A stretch of 64,000 nt of DNA from Muribaculum gordoncarteri (GTDB taxonomy: Bacteria; Bacteroidota; Bacteroidia; Bacteroidales; Muribaculaceae): positions 1,364,001-1,428,000 of the forward strand of contig NZ_CP039393.1 of NCBI RefSeq assembly GCF_004803695.1. The letters run 5' to 3'. Position numbers and translations under genes: made by a program. Below the pieces are notes generated by a model. The model was not told the DNA's origin, ran no database searches, and worked only from the letters and a program-made list of their open reading frames with translations. Positions 50,601-60,002 of this stretch are shown one piece after another (position 1 is the stretch's first letter; each line of letters starts with the position of its first letter).

Positions 50601-50624
50601 TCAAACATCTAAAACACTCAAATT

Positions 50625-52577
50625 ATGGAAGCAACAGCAATTCAGACCAACACCGCAAACGTACAGGAAGCCACAATCTCTCTCGCTCTCATTCAGCCGA
50701 GCAACTACAACCCCCGTAAGAATTTCGACGAGCAGAGCCTCACCGAACTCGCTGACTCTATCAGCCGTCAAGGTATTCTCCACGCGATAGGTGTGCGACC
50801 AATCGCCGGCACCGACCGCTACGAAATCGTGTATGGCGAGCGAAGATACCGCGCCTCCCTCATAGCAGGGAAAGAGGACATCAAGGCAACCGTCTATACC
50901 GACCTTTCCGATGATGAAGCCGAACAAAAGGCTATTGCGGAGAACCTGCACCGCCAGGACATCACGCCTATGGAAGAAGCCGAGACGTTAAAGGCTGCAA
51001 TCGACAGCGGACGCTACGACTATGCCACACTCGCCACGCAGATAGGCAAGAGCGAGACCTATATCCGCACCCGAATAAAACTCACAACCCTCATACCCGA
51101 AATCGCACGGCTGATTGACACCGAAGAAATCACGGTGGCAGTGGCTACCGAGATAAGCCGTTACGGAGTTGACATACAGACCGATGTTTACAACTCGCAC
51201 CTCAAAGACGGTGTGACCTACAATAATTGGCGAGGAATGAACGCCTCCAATGTGGCTCGGCTCATAGAAAAGAACTACACCACCGACCTAAGCCGTTACT
51301 GCTTCGACAAATCGGCGTGTGCCTCATGCCCTTTCAATACCATAAATCTTCTGCTGTTCTGCGAGGACGGCTGTGAGGGCAACTGCTCCAATCCCTCTTG
51401 TCTCCGAGAGAAGCACATCGGCTATCTCACTGACAAGGCGGTTGAAATGCTGAACGAACACCCCACCGCCAATTTCTGCCACTCCGAATATGACCTAAAC
51501 GAGAGGGTAAACGCACTGCTGACTGAAATGGGCTATGACATAGAAAAACTCAGTGGCTATCTGACACCTTACCCCTGCGAACCTGCCGTACCACAATCCG
51601 ACCGCTTCGACACCGAGGAAGAATATGCCGAGGCTGTAAAGGCATACGAGGGCAGAATGGAGGCACATAGGGAAAAGTGTGCCGACATCACGGCAAAAGC
51701 CGAGGCAGGAGAAATCTCACTCTACATCACAATCGGGCGCAATGATGTGACGCTCGGATATATGGCTGTAACTGCCAATCCGAGCGAGAACGGCAACAAT
51801 CCGAAAGCCGAAATCGCCAAGTTGGAGGCAAAGGACAAACGCAACAAGGAGATAGCCGTGGAGCGTACAATCGAGGACACGAAGAAGAAAATCCTCGAAG
51901 CCGACATCACCGAGACTAAATTCTCGCAGGACGAGGACAAGATGATATATTTCTTCCTGCTCTCATCGCTCCGCAAAGAGCATTACGAAGCCGTCGGACT
52001 GACCGACCGCAAATCTCACAGCGCACTCAACGACAGCGAGAAAATGACAATCCTCGCCAATCTCAACGCCAAGACAAAGGCAATAATCCGCAGGGATTTT
52101 CTGATTGACAATTTCAAGGGTGCGTATCGTGACAACGCTATCGCCGACCTCCTGCTCTCATTTGCCAAGAAGCATATGCCGGAAGAACTCGCCAACATCG
52201 AAGCCGAGTACAACGATGTTTATGAGAAGCGACACCAACGTATAGAGGAACGCAAGGCTCTACTCGCCAAAGATACCGAACCCGAACCAACCGAGCCGGA
52301 AGCCGAGGACGCACCCGAAGAAGAAATCGTGCCGGAGGCAGAAACCACCACGGAAGAAGCCACTCCCGACACTTCCGAGGCAGAGACCGAGGTTGCACCC
52401 GAAGCCGAGAACTCACCCGAAGAAGAACCTATGCCGGAGGTAGAACCGACCACGGAAGAAGCCACTCCTGACACTTCCGAGTCAGAGACCGAGGCTATCC
52501 AATACGAACCAACGGAAGAAGAAGCCGAGACGATACTAACCGAAGAAGAAAGGTACTGCGAAGAAGCTGTTGCATAA
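50625..52577 (+). CDS. ParB/Spo0J-family protein with acidic repeat tail
   Basis: A 650-residue protein. The N-terminal ParB domain has IQPSNYNPRKNFDEQSLTEL, YEIVYGERRYRASLIAG and AIAENLHRQDITPMEEAETL; an HTH (DYATLATQIGKSETYIRTRI) follows. The middle has a Cys-rich segment (CASCPFNTINLLLFCEDGCE, GNCSNPSC), possibly a metal site. The last 110 residues are an acidic Glu/Pro/Thr repeat in which EEATPDTSEAETE occurs twice with small changes. Many conjugative elements carry such ParB-like proteins; roles include partition, CTP-dependent DNA sliding or regulation. It stands alone between a structured leader and a trailing hairpin. Confidence 0.85.
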   Translation: MEATAIQTNTANVQEATISLALIQPSNYNPRKNFDEQSLTELADSISRQGILHAIGVRPIAGTDRYEIVYGERRYRASLIAGKEDIKATVYTDLSDDEAEQKAIAENLHRQDITPMEEAETLKAAIDSGRYDYATLATQIGKSETYIRTRIKLTTLIPEIARLIDTEEITVAVATEISRYGVDIQTDVYNSHLKDGVTYNNWRGMNASNVARLIEKNYTTDLSRYCFDKSACASCPFNTINLLLFCEDGCEGNCSNPSCLREKHIGYLTDKAVEMLNEHPTANFCHSEYDLNERVNALLTEMGYDIEKLSGYLTPYPCEPAVPQSDRFDTEEEYAEAVKAYEGRMEAHREKCADITAKAEAGEISLYITIGRNDVTLGYMAVTANPSENGNNPKAEIAKLEAKDKRNKEIAVERTIEDTKKKILEADITETKFSQDEDKMIYFFLLSSLRKEHYEAVGLTDRKSHSALNDSEKMTILANLNAKTKAIIRRDFLIDNFKGAYRDNAIADLLLSFAKKHMPEELANIEAEYNDVYEKRHQRIEERKALLAKDTEPEPTEPEAEDAPEEEIVPEAETTTEEATPDTSEAETEVAPEAENSPEEEPMPEVEPTTEEATPDTSESETEAIQYEPTEEEAETILTEEERYCEEAVA

Positions 52578-52623
52578 AGCGATAAGCCCCTATGTTTGAG
52601 CAAGCCACCCCATGCCGAGAGGC

Positions 52624-52679
52624 GCGGGGCGGCATTTGCTCGTCCCCTCCCAAAAGCCGCCTCTTTGGAAAACGACAAA
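52624..52679 (+). repeat. Trailing hairpin element, copy A (after parB)
   Basis: GGCGGCATTTG (52628-52638) pairs with CAAAAGCCGCC (52651-52661) around a 12-nt loop CTCGTCCCCTCC. The flanks GCGGGG and TCTTTGGAAAAC are shared with 61380-61436. There is no T run after the stem, so it may be an RNA 3' end structure rather than a simple intrinsic terminator. Confidence 0.6.
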
Positions 52680-52739
52680 GCCCCCGACTCGCGCCGGAAG
52701 CTGGCTATTTTAGCATTATATGATGTTTAACAGTATTTA

Positions 52740-53408
52740 TCAAAAGTAATATGATGCGGTAAGATATGCTCCTTGCATGAATGATTTCTTCGGATAGTAT
52801 TTGCTGAAGGAAGTGCCTTTATAGGAAAGTTGTCGATATTGGCTGTAAACATCCAAATTTGACATTATATATCCAGCACTGAATCCGCAAGGTCCAAAAT
52901 TCACAAAAATACCCACACGCAAATCTATGGCAAACCATTGACCTTTGGATGTGCTCACGTATTTATAATCATAATCAGGCCAATTGATATATTGTCGTAT
53001 ATTGATACGTTGATACGGAATGTTTAGCATAATGCCGGGTTCTGCATATAACCCCAAATCAACCTGTTTAATCTTTAACGCCGGTGATTTAAGCACAATC
53101 GATGGGCGCAAATAAAAATTTGACGGTTTATTATCGTCGCTCTCTATTTCCCAGTCTTTTTCTGCGGCCCAGCCATCTTCATACCATACGCTCCAATATC
53201 CGAATGCTCCACCAAGTCCAATGTAACGGTTGAACATATAGTGGTACGATGCTTCCAACTGGTAAGAGTCCGACGAGGTTACAAGACCACTGAATGAAAC
53301 TTTGCTATTGGCAAAATTAAAGTTTTCTTCACTTTTATCTTGTGCTAAAGCCGGCATTGCAATCAATATAGTGATTAGACAAAATATTTCAGTGATTCTC
53401 TTATTCAT
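52740..53408 (-). CDS. Outer-membrane beta-barrel protein of a two-component cassette
   Basis: A 222-residue protein with signal peptide ITEIFCLITILIAMPALAQ and a barrel-like body of alternating strands (YQLEASYHYMFNRYIGLGGA, FAIDLRVGIFVNFGPCGFSA, GYIMSNLDVY), ending with SFMQGAYLTASYYF, a C-terminal Phe typical of barrels. It is the third gene of the minus-strand unit, 10 bp after the response regulator gene, so probably an outer-membrane protein controlled or sensed by that system. Confidence 0.72.
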   Translation of the reverse strand: MNKRITEIFCLITILIAMPALAQDKSEENFNFANSKVSFSGLVTSSDSYQLEASYHYMFNRYIGLGGAFGYWSVWYEDGWAAEKDWEIESDDNKPSNFYLRPSIVLKSPALKIKQVDLGLYAEPGIMLNIPYQRINIRQYINWPDYDYKYVSTSKGQWFAIDLRVGIFVNFGPCGFSAGYIMSNLDVYSQYRQLSYKGTSFSKYYPKKSFMQGAYLTASYYF

Positions 53409-53418
53409 ATTTTGTGGA

Positions 53419-54087
53419 TTAGTTGATTGTTAGAATATATCCTTTCTTCTTCAGAGAAGTTATCGTTATAGAAGGATCGGTGAGGAGTTTTCGGATATAG
53501 GTTATCTGCACGTTGAGAGCAAGGGAGTTGGCGTAACTGCTGTCGCCCCACACGGTGTTGAGAATAGTGTCGCGGTCAACAACCTTACCGACATTTTTAG
53601 CGAGGATTGCAAGAATCTCCGTTTGGCGCACAGAAAGAGAGTGCGTTTCGCCTTTATATGTCAATGATGCAAGATTTGGTCGGAACAATGTATTACCCAA
53701 TAGATACTCAATATCCTGTGAGGTTATGTCGCTTTCAAATCGTTCATTTATCTTGGCTATCAACTCTTCAGGATAGAATGGCTTAGGTATATAGTCGTTG
53801 CCCTTTAGTTTGAAGCCATATAGGCGGTCAACCTTGTCGGTACGGTCTGTGAGGAAAAATATTATTATGCGACGATCGGTTTCACGTATGGTCTGTGCGA
53901 CCTCAAAACCGTTCATCTCCGGCATATTTATGTCGAGAAGTATCAAATCGGGATGGACGTCTCGGTATAGTTCCAATCCCACTTTGCCATTAGAGGCATA
54001 TACAACCTCATACCCCTCAGCCTCTATGAAGCGTTTGAGAAGCATGGAGTTTTTCAAATCATCGTCAACGAGCAGTATTTTTTTCAT
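53419..54087 (-). CDS. OmpR-family response regulator (RprY-like)
   Basis: A 222-residue response regulator. The receiver has the acidic pocket VDDD (residues 7-10), the phosphoacceptor Asp52 in LLDINMPEMNG and Lys in PKPFYPEEL. The C-terminal winged helix reads SVRQTEILAILAKNVGKVVD, then NTVWGDSSYANSLALNVQIT and YIRKLLTDPSI. All key residues are present. It overlaps the kinase gene by 4 bp. The size and organisation resemble the RprX/RprY pair of Bacteroides. Four 11-bp direct repeats upstream of the divergent GLPGLI gene are its likely binding sites. Confidence 0.92.
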   Translation of the reverse strand: MKKILLVDDDLKNSMLLKRFIEAEGYEVVYASNGKVGLELYRDVHPDLILLDINMPEMNGFEVAQTIRETDRRIIIFFLTDRTDKVDRLYGFKLKGNDYIPKPFYPEELIAKINERFESDITSQDIEYLLGNTLFRPNLASLTYKGETHSLSVRQTEILAILAKNVGKVVDRDTILNTVWGDSSYANSLALNVQITYIRKLLTDPSITITSLKKKGYILTIN

Positions 54088-55556
54088 TGCGGTAGTTTTA
54101 TTGAGAATGATGAGCCGACACCCACGGTGCTTTCCACAGATATTTCGCCACCATGAGCATCCGTCAGGAGTTTGACGTATGCAAGACCAAGTCCCATTCC
54201 TGGGATGTCGGAAGCAGATGCTTTGCCCCGATAGAAACGGTTGAAGATTCTGTTTATATCATCGGCCGCGATACCGTTGCCATTATCCTTGACAATAATC
54301 TGGCAACCGTCCGAAGTGCTGACAGCATTTATTTTTATCGTCACCTTATCGCTTGAGTATTTTATTGCGTTCTCAATCAAATTCGTAAGGATATTAATGA
54401 GATGTGAGCAATCGGCAGAAATCTCAAAATTTTCCGGAACAGCATTTTCAAACACAACATCCTTAGTACTTGGCACTGTGATTGATTTTATAACACTGTC
54501 AACAAGCACAGTAAGGTTGAATGAGGATACATTGAGAGGAATCTGCTCTACGTTATTGAATGTTATGTCACGTAACTTGGAGAAATATGCCGAAAGGTTA
54601 TCAAGAGCCATACGTATCTCTCCGGTGAGTTCATGACGCAATTGGTTATCTTCCATCAGTTTGTCATTGTCAATTCCGGAAACACACATCTTCAATGTTG
54701 AAATTGGTCGTTTCAGTTCGTGAATCATTGTAGTGATAAACGAGTTGCGCATCTTGTCAAGTCGAGTCAGCTTGACTATGGTCTTGATCTGCCATAAGAG
54801 GCAATGAATAAGGAACAACGAGAGAACAACGGCCAGAGCTAACGTCCATCCCATATTGCATAATATCTCCGATGAGGGAATCTCACATTCTATCACTACC
54901 GCCTTTCTTTCAAGTTCGGAATAAGGGGTTGTGACCTTGAATTTGGGCGATATTACAGATGAATGACGTATAGTGGTGGGTTCCCATGTAACGCTGTCCT
55001 GCAAAATCAGAGCGATTTCTGCAATAAGATTGTGCTTTCTGAGGATTGAATCAATACCCTCTTTTGTAAAAGGAGATTGAACCTCACTTTCAAAATTTTT
55101 CATGGCATTCCACGCAATACCGTCAGACGGAGCAGATGAGGCATCGATAGTTGCAATCTTGGCATCAACCATTTCAAGGGAGTCCATGACCATTTCCTCA
55201 AGTCTTTTCATTTCTTCGGGAGTGAGTTTGCGATTCTCCGCAATGCCCAAAAGTTTTCGACCATTTATAACATTTGTCCTTACGGTGACCTTCCGAATTG
55301 ATTTACCTATGGAATCCAAACTATGACTCATTTGGAATCGCGACTGCACCTTTACTGTATCCCCCTGTGTTGCAGAACCGCGAGCACGTGCTTTGCTATA
55401 CTCTTTCAAGGCTTCTATTACTAATAGTCCCGTTCTGTTCTCATATTCAGTCAGAGAGTACTCATATCGACCATACAACCAATATGCTTGCATTCCAAGG
55501 AAAGCAAGTATGGCAACAATCGAGAGTATGTAGAGCGTCTTTATTTTCTTTTCCAT
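54084..55556 (-). CDS. Membrane sensor histidine kinase (RprX-like)
   Basis: A 490-residue kinase with two membrane segments (LYILSIVAILAFLGMQAYWL near the N-terminus, GWTLALAVVLSLFLIHCLLW at about 230-250) and a periplasmic sensor domain between them. The H-box is IHELKRPISTLK with His279, and the ATPase part has NILTNLIENAIKYSS, VKDNGNGIAADDINRIFNRF and GLGLAYVKLLTDAHGG. The minus-strand -7 box TAATTTTG (plus 55561-55568) ends 4 nt before the ATG, so the transcript may be leaderless. It is coupled to the response regulator gene. Confidence 0.92.
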   Translation of the reverse strand: MEKKIKTLYILSIVAILAFLGMQAYWLYGRYEYSLTEYENRTGLLVIEALKEYSKARARGSATQGDTVKVQSRFQMSHSLDSIGKSIRKVTVRTNVINGRKLLGIAENRKLTPEEMKRLEEMVMDSLEMVDAKIATIDASSAPSDGIAWNAMKNFESEVQSPFTKEGIDSILRKHNLIAEIALILQDSVTWEPTTIRHSSVISPKFKVTTPYSELERKAVVIECEIPSSEILCNMGWTLALAVVLSLFLIHCLLWQIKTIVKLTRLDKMRNSFITTMIHELKRPISTLKMCVSGIDNDKLMEDNQLRHELTGEIRMALDNLSAYFSKLRDITFNNVEQIPLNVSSFNLTVLVDSVIKSITVPSTKDVVFENAVPENFEISADCSHLINILTNLIENAIKYSSDKVTIKINAVSTSDGCQIIVKDNGNGIAADDINRIFNRFYRGKASASDIPGMGLGLAYVKLLTDAHGGEISVESTVGVGSSFSIKLPQ

Positions 55557-55616
55557 GATGCAAAATTAGCCATTATCTATGATATAAACGTCTGAAATGA
55601 TGGATAATTGGACGAC

Positions 55617-55695
55617 AGTAATAATTTAGTAATAATTCCATAATGTTTGAGTAATGATTATTTTCGTCTAAAGGGTAATGGCGGCAGTAACTTTG
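55617..55695 (+). promoter_or_regulatory. GLPGLI/TonB operon promoter with four 11-bp direct repeats
   Basis: Units of the form nnTAATnnTTn begin at 55617 (AGTAATAATTT), 55628 (AGTAATAATTC), 55639 (CATAATGTTTG) and 55650 (AGTAATGATTA), each 11 nt apart, so on one face of the helix. The -7 box TAACTTTG is at 55688-55695, and the leader to the ATG at 55723 is 27 nt. OmpR-type regulators bind tandem direct repeats with this period upstream of the promoter, so the neighbouring response regulator is the likely binder. Confidence 0.65.
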
Positions 55696-55722
55696 CATCG
55701 TGAAACTTAAACCACAAAAGAT

Positions 55723-56604
55723 ATGAAGAAAACAGCAATCATCTTTATGGCCATCATGACACTTGCAATGGCCGCTTCGGGCAAAGTTATGCGCCGTACT
55801 CTCGGAATATTCCAGAGCAAAGTTCCCGAAACCGAGACTATCGCACCCGAGACAATGGAATTCGTTTACGATTATTCATGGTGCAATGACACTACCGGCC
55901 AACTTGAAGACAACTACACAACAGACCAGATGCTTCTGCAGATCGGCCCCGACGGTCTCTCCAAATTCTCCAGCTACAAGAATCTTACAGTAGATTCGCT
56001 CCTGATGAACATAACTCCGGAACAGGTGGCAGAGGCCGCCATGGACGGAAAACTCTCCAACGGAGAATTCATGACTATCTTCAAGAATTATCCCCAGGGC
56101 AAACTGACCCATACTGAAAAAATCTGTATGGATTGGTTCTGTTATGAGGACGATATGCCGGAACTTGAATGGGAGCTAACCGACAGCGTTACCAATGTGC
56201 TTGGATATGAATGTCATTCAGCTGTCTGCAATTTTCGTGGACGAGAATGGATGGCATTCTATTCCGAGGAGATTCCTCTGATGGAGGGGCCGTGGAAACT
56301 GTATGGTCTGCCGGGGCTGATTATGAAGGCGTCCGACAAAGACGGACATTATAATTTTGAATGTATCGGCTTAAAGTCAAAAGCAGACAGACCGATAACG
56401 ATGTATAAAGTTCCTTACAACACGACATCACGCGCAAAATATTATGATGCAAAGCATCGCTATGACATAAATCCTTACGCTTACTATGAGGAGGGAGGAC
56501 ATGGACATATAGACGTTTATGACGAAGAGGGCAGTCCCGTGCTGGACGCTTACGATCCTATCGAACTGCCATTTGATTACATTGAACGCGATTGGAGAAA
56601 ATGA
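55723..56604 (+). CDS. GLPGLI-family secreted protein
   Basis: A 293-residue exported protein: signal peptide MKKTAIIFMAIMTLAMAASG, then the family signature WKLYGLPGLIMKASDKDGHY in the C-terminal half, preceded by WELTDSVTNVLGYECHSAVC. GLPGLI proteins occur in Bacteroidetes next to TonB-receptor-like proteins, and their biochemical role is unknown. Here the TonB-like gene follows with an ATGA overlap, so the two are translationally coupled. The promoter region holds regulator-type direct repeats shared with the divergent kinase operon. Confidence 0.88.
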   Translation: MKKTAIIFMAIMTLAMAASGKVMRRTLGIFQSKVPETETIAPETMEFVYDYSWCNDTTGQLEDNYTTDQMLLQIGPDGLSKFSSYKNLTVDSLLMNITPEQVAEAAMDGKLSNGEFMTIFKNYPQGKLTHTEKICMDWFCYEDDMPELEWELTDSVTNVLGYECHSAVCNFRGREWMAFYSEEIPLMEGPWKLYGLPGLIMKASDKDGHYNFECIGLKSKADRPITMYKVPYNTTSRAKYYDAKHRYDINPYAYYEEGGHGHIDVYDEEGSPVLDAYDPIELPFDYIERDWRK

Positions 56605-59156
56605 ACAGATACAGTTTTTTCATACTTTGCCTGTTTCTTGGGCTGCTGTCGGCTTCGGCGGCAGTCCCGGAAACGGCCTCCGGAACAATCATAGACGGAG
56701 AAAATGGCCAACCCATAGTGGGTGCGGTGGTGCAGGCTCTGAATAAGCAAGGAAAAGCCACGGCGTTTGCTTCTTCGAATGCGGATGGCGTTTTCAAAAT
56801 CAAAATATCTGACTCGATAGATTCTATTTCATTCCGCTGTATGGGATATGAGTCATTGAAATTGTCAAAGAACCACGACTTTGCAAAGGGTGTGGAGATG
56901 TGGCCGAAAGCAACGCAGTTGAAAGACGTGATTGTACAGGCCCCCGACATCTATGCAAAGGGGGACACACTGGTGTTCAATGTCTCGCGCTATGCAAACG
57001 CCTCCGACAATGCTATCATTGACGTGATAAAGCGGTTGCCGGGTATAAAAGTCGAGGACGATGGAACAATCAAGTATCAGGGGAAGCCAATCAATAAATT
57101 CTATATTGACGGCGATGATTTCCTTGGAGGTCAGTATGGGCTCGCCACCAACAATATCTCCCACAAGGATGTGAAGTCGGTGGAGGTGATGGAAAATCAT
57201 CAGCCAGTAAAGGCTTTGGAAGGTATTGAATTCCCCGAAGAGGCCGGCATCAATATCAAGCTCAACGAAGGAGCGAAAGGTAAGACAGTCGGCGTGGCCA
57301 AAGCCGGAACAGGTGTGCAACCGTGGCTATACGACGGTTCTCTATACGCCATGCGCATTGCCCCTAAGGTTCAGAATATACTGACCATTCGCGGTGGTAA
57401 CACGGGCTGGAACCCAGACGAGCAGATTACAGAACATGATTTCAGCGATATGTCGTTCACCGGTTATTCCGAGTCCTTGTGGCCGGAGTATATAGCTGCC
57501 GACATTGTCAACGCCCCGCTCAATGAGAAGCGGACACGCGACAACCTGTCGTGGCTTGCCAACTCAATCACGGCATGGAAGCGTGGCGATACCTCAATGC
57601 GTTTCAAACTGAATTATGTGGGCGACAGGCTTGACTACAAATCCGGATTAAGGACGGATTACTTCAGCCAAGCAATTCCTGAATTCATTCAGAACAATAG
57701 CTTGCGCACGCAGAGCCATGATGTTTCGGCTCAATTCAATATGCAGATTAACAAGCGTGGTTATTTCCTGAAGGATAAATTCACGGTTGAAGGTGTGTGG
57801 GAAAAAGCCAATTCCAACATAACCGGCTCTTTTGACCTTGACCAGCGTATCCGTCGCCGCAATTTTTCTGCCAACAACGACCTGAAACTTGTAAAGCGCA
57901 ATGACAAGAAATTGTTTGAGCTGACCTCGCGCAATTCATTTGCTCATCGCCCCGATAGACTCTTTGTAAATGGCGAGGAGTATGCAGTCCAAAACGTTGG
58001 CACTACTGATTTCCGGAGCACCACCGAATCACGTTGGGGCAAGTTGGGTCGTTTTTGGAAATTCTACATCAACGGCGGTGTCGATTTGAATTATCATCGT
58101 CTGAATCTTTTCCTGATTGGAATGGGGGATTTCGACAATTCGAGATATTTCAACACATTCCTTTCCAATCTGTACGCTACTCCGCAACTCGACTATGAAC
58201 GTAATGGATGGCTGCTGTCCGCCAAGATACCCATAAAATGGCTACACCATAGCGTCAATGGCCAGCATGATTATATCAACATCTTACCACGATTTTATGT
58301 ACGCAAGAAAACTTCGGCAAAGAGCGAGGTTTCAGCATCAATTTCTTATCAGCTCAGCTCACCCCAGGCTTATATGAATATCAGTGTACCGGTAATGTCA
58401 GACTATCGCAATCTTTTTATTGCAAGCGATATTGACAAATATTCGCAAAATGTTGTCGCTTCGGCAAGCTATAAATACCGCAATCCTCTGACATCCTTCT
58501 TTGGCAATGCCTCGCTGACATACAATTACAGCCGCTGCTCTTTTATGTCAAACCAACTGTTTATTGATGATTTCATTGTGTCAACATACGCAAATAGGCT
58601 TTCGGGAAGTCATTTCTGGAACGTAAGCGGCGGAATAAGCAAAGGGCTCGGACATAGCCGCATGGTAATTGGCGTGGAAATAAATGCATCTACGAGTTCA
58701 GCATCTTCAATGCGTGACAACATCGTGGAAGATTACAGTCAGCAGACAATCTCGGTCAAACCATATTTCAAGGGAAGTCTTTGCAAATGGCTTTCTGTGA
58801 ACTATGATGCCAATTACGGCTACTCTCGTCTGAAAATTGGAGAAATTGATAACGACACCCACTCATTCAACCAAAAACTTTACACAACAATTATGCCGCA
58901 TGACCGCTGGCAATTCACTTTGGGAGCAGAGCATTTCCTCACCAAATTCCCGGAAGGCAATGTCGAAAACCTCGTGCTTCTGGACGCTTCAGCCGTTTGG
59001 CACGTAAGCAGCAAAGTGCGTCTTTCTCTTACCGCCAATAATCTCCTTGACAAACGGCACTATCAATATGTGACATACGGAACACTCTCCCGATCGGAAC
59101 ACTCATTCCAAATTCGCCCACGCAACATCCTCGCTTCAATCCAATATCGTTTCTGA
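56601..59156 (+). CDS. TonB-receptor-like outer-membrane protein with carboxypeptidase regulatory-like domain
   Basis: 851 residues from ATG 56601, which overlaps the GLPGLI stop. After a signal peptide (FFILCLFLGLLSASAAVPET) comes a carboxypeptidase D regulatory-like domain (TIIDGENGQPIVGAVVQAL). A plug-like region follows: GDTLVFNVSRYANASDNAII, VIKRLPGIKVEDDGTIKYQG, KPINKFYIDGDDFLGGQYGL. A large beta-barrel ends with RPRNILASIQYRF. The plug is the short type found in GLPGLI-linked receptors, and no separate TonB box is evident. It likely imports or exports a substrate across the outer membrane under control of the divergent two-component system. Confidence 0.85.
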   Translation: MNRYSFFILCLFLGLLSASAAVPETASGTIIDGENGQPIVGAVVQALNKQGKATAFASSNADGVFKIKISDSIDSISFRCMGYESLKLSKNHDFAKGVEMWPKATQLKDVIVQAPDIYAKGDTLVFNVSRYANASDNAIIDVIKRLPGIKVEDDGTIKYQGKPINKFYIDGDDFLGGQYGLATNNISHKDVKSVEVMENHQPVKALEGIEFPEEAGINIKLNEGAKGKTVGVAKAGTGVQPWLYDGSLYAMRIAPKVQNILTIRGGNTGWNPDEQITEHDFSDMSFTGYSESLWPEYIAADIVNAPLNEKRTRDNLSWLANSITAWKRGDTSMRFKLNYVGDRLDYKSGLRTDYFSQAIPEFIQNNSLRTQSHDVSAQFNMQINKRGYFLKDKFTVEGVWEKANSNITGSFDLDQRIRRRNFSANNDLKLVKRNDKKLFELTSRNSFAHRPDRLFVNGEEYAVQNVGTTDFRSTTESRWGKLGRFWKFYINGGVDLNYHRLNLFLIGMGDFDNSRYFNTFLSNLYATPQLDYERNGWLLSAKIPIKWLHHSVNGQHDYINILPRFYVRKKTSAKSEVSASISYQLSSPQAYMNISVPVMSDYRNLFIASDIDKYSQNVVASASYKYRNPLTSFFGNASLTYNYSRCSFMSNQLFIDDFIVSTYANRLSGSHFWNVSGGISKGLGHSRMVIGVEINASTSSASSMRDNIVEDYSQQTISVKPYFKGSLCKWLSVNYDANYGYSRLKIGEIDNDTHSFNQKLYTTIMPHDRWQFTLGAEHFLTKFPEGNVENLVLLDASAVWHVSSKVRLSLTANNLLDKRHYQYVTYGTLSRSEHSFQIRPRNILASIQYRF

Positions 59157-59241
59157 TTAAAAATCTTAACATTTAAACGTGGTGGCTCAGAAAAAATTAA
59201 TATTTTGTTGCTATGAGTGGTAACTGATAGGTTTGCAAGCC

Positions 59242-59596
59242 GTGGCTACAGGAGCGTGAGGCAGTGCGCCGGGCGTATTGCCTCACACAACCTTATCACC
59301 ACCGCTTGCTCCCCAAATGATGTGATGATTCAAGTGATAAGCCGTGTCAGTGGCCCGCGGATCCACAGGCACGGCACATCGCCTTGTGCTGTTTACCGGT
59401 TGCCCTACTGATTCCGTGTCTCACACCGATTCAGCTTCGGGCAGTTCTGATTTTGTATATGATGCCCGGCTGAAGCCGGAGGCGGCGACAACGCCAGAGC
59501 AAAGCGAGGGCAAGCCTTCGCTCGACTCTCGCGTTGTAGCCTCTCTTTGGAATACGGTCTGCAAACGATGACTGCGCCGCTTCAAGGCTGGCACTT
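59242..59596 (+). repeat. Structured direct repeat R1 (about 355 bp)
   Basis: About 90 percent identical by eye to 63645-64000. Conserved potential stems include GTGAGGCA/TGCCTCAC, GCCGTG..GTGG/CCAC..CACGGC, TTCAGC-TT-CGGGCA/TGCCCG-GCTGAA (12 bp with a 2-nt bulge) and GGCGACAACGC/GCGTTGT-GCC. Short frames on either strand look non-coding. Sequence 59597-59750 continues in GC-rich, stem-rich style and may belong to the same element, since R2 runs off the window. Confidence 0.75.
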
Positions 59597-59749
59597 TGAA
59601 ACGGCAAGGGTCAACGGTGGCCGGTTCTTTCCCTTGAAGATTTTGAGCCTCGGCAGGGACTGGCGTTTTGGCGTGCGAAGTTACTGCGTCCGGGAGGAAC
59701 GTCAAGTGACGCTACGCTTGTGGTCGGCGTCCGCACTCGTGAGCCTCCA

Positions 59750-59980
59750 CATTTTTTCGCATTGCGCAATAAACTCACGCTCGGCATACCAAAATAAATT
59801 TTGTTCTGCTCTCACTCAATCGTTTATTTCTCCCTCAATTCCGAAAAAAATGGGTATCCCTCGCTTGCCGCAGACTACACACTTGCCTTATCCTCCCTTA
59901 TGGCCGCAGTTGTGGGACTGCACGAAAAACGGCCAGCCCTGCCGGAGAAGCTCAAAGAGCTTCAAACAAAAGGGAGAAAA
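59750..59980 (+). promoter_or_regulatory. Structured leader of the small-gene unit (copy B)
   Basis: It shares with the parB leader the ACACTTGCCTT segment, a CGAAAAA..CCGG stretch, and the final hairpin GAAGCTC-AAA-GAGCTTC (59947-59963) followed by AAACAAAAGGGA. It precedes the ATG at 60003. Region 59157-60002 contains no convincing protein gene. Confidence 0.5.
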
Positions 59981-60002
59981 TTAACTCAAAACTCAAAAAA
60001 CA

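Noticed and set aside
59421-59705. Minus-strand frame in repeat R1, with a partial match in R2
   Set aside because: The frames in R1 and R2 differ in extent and composition, and the DNA is dominated by hairpins, so it is treated as non-coding.
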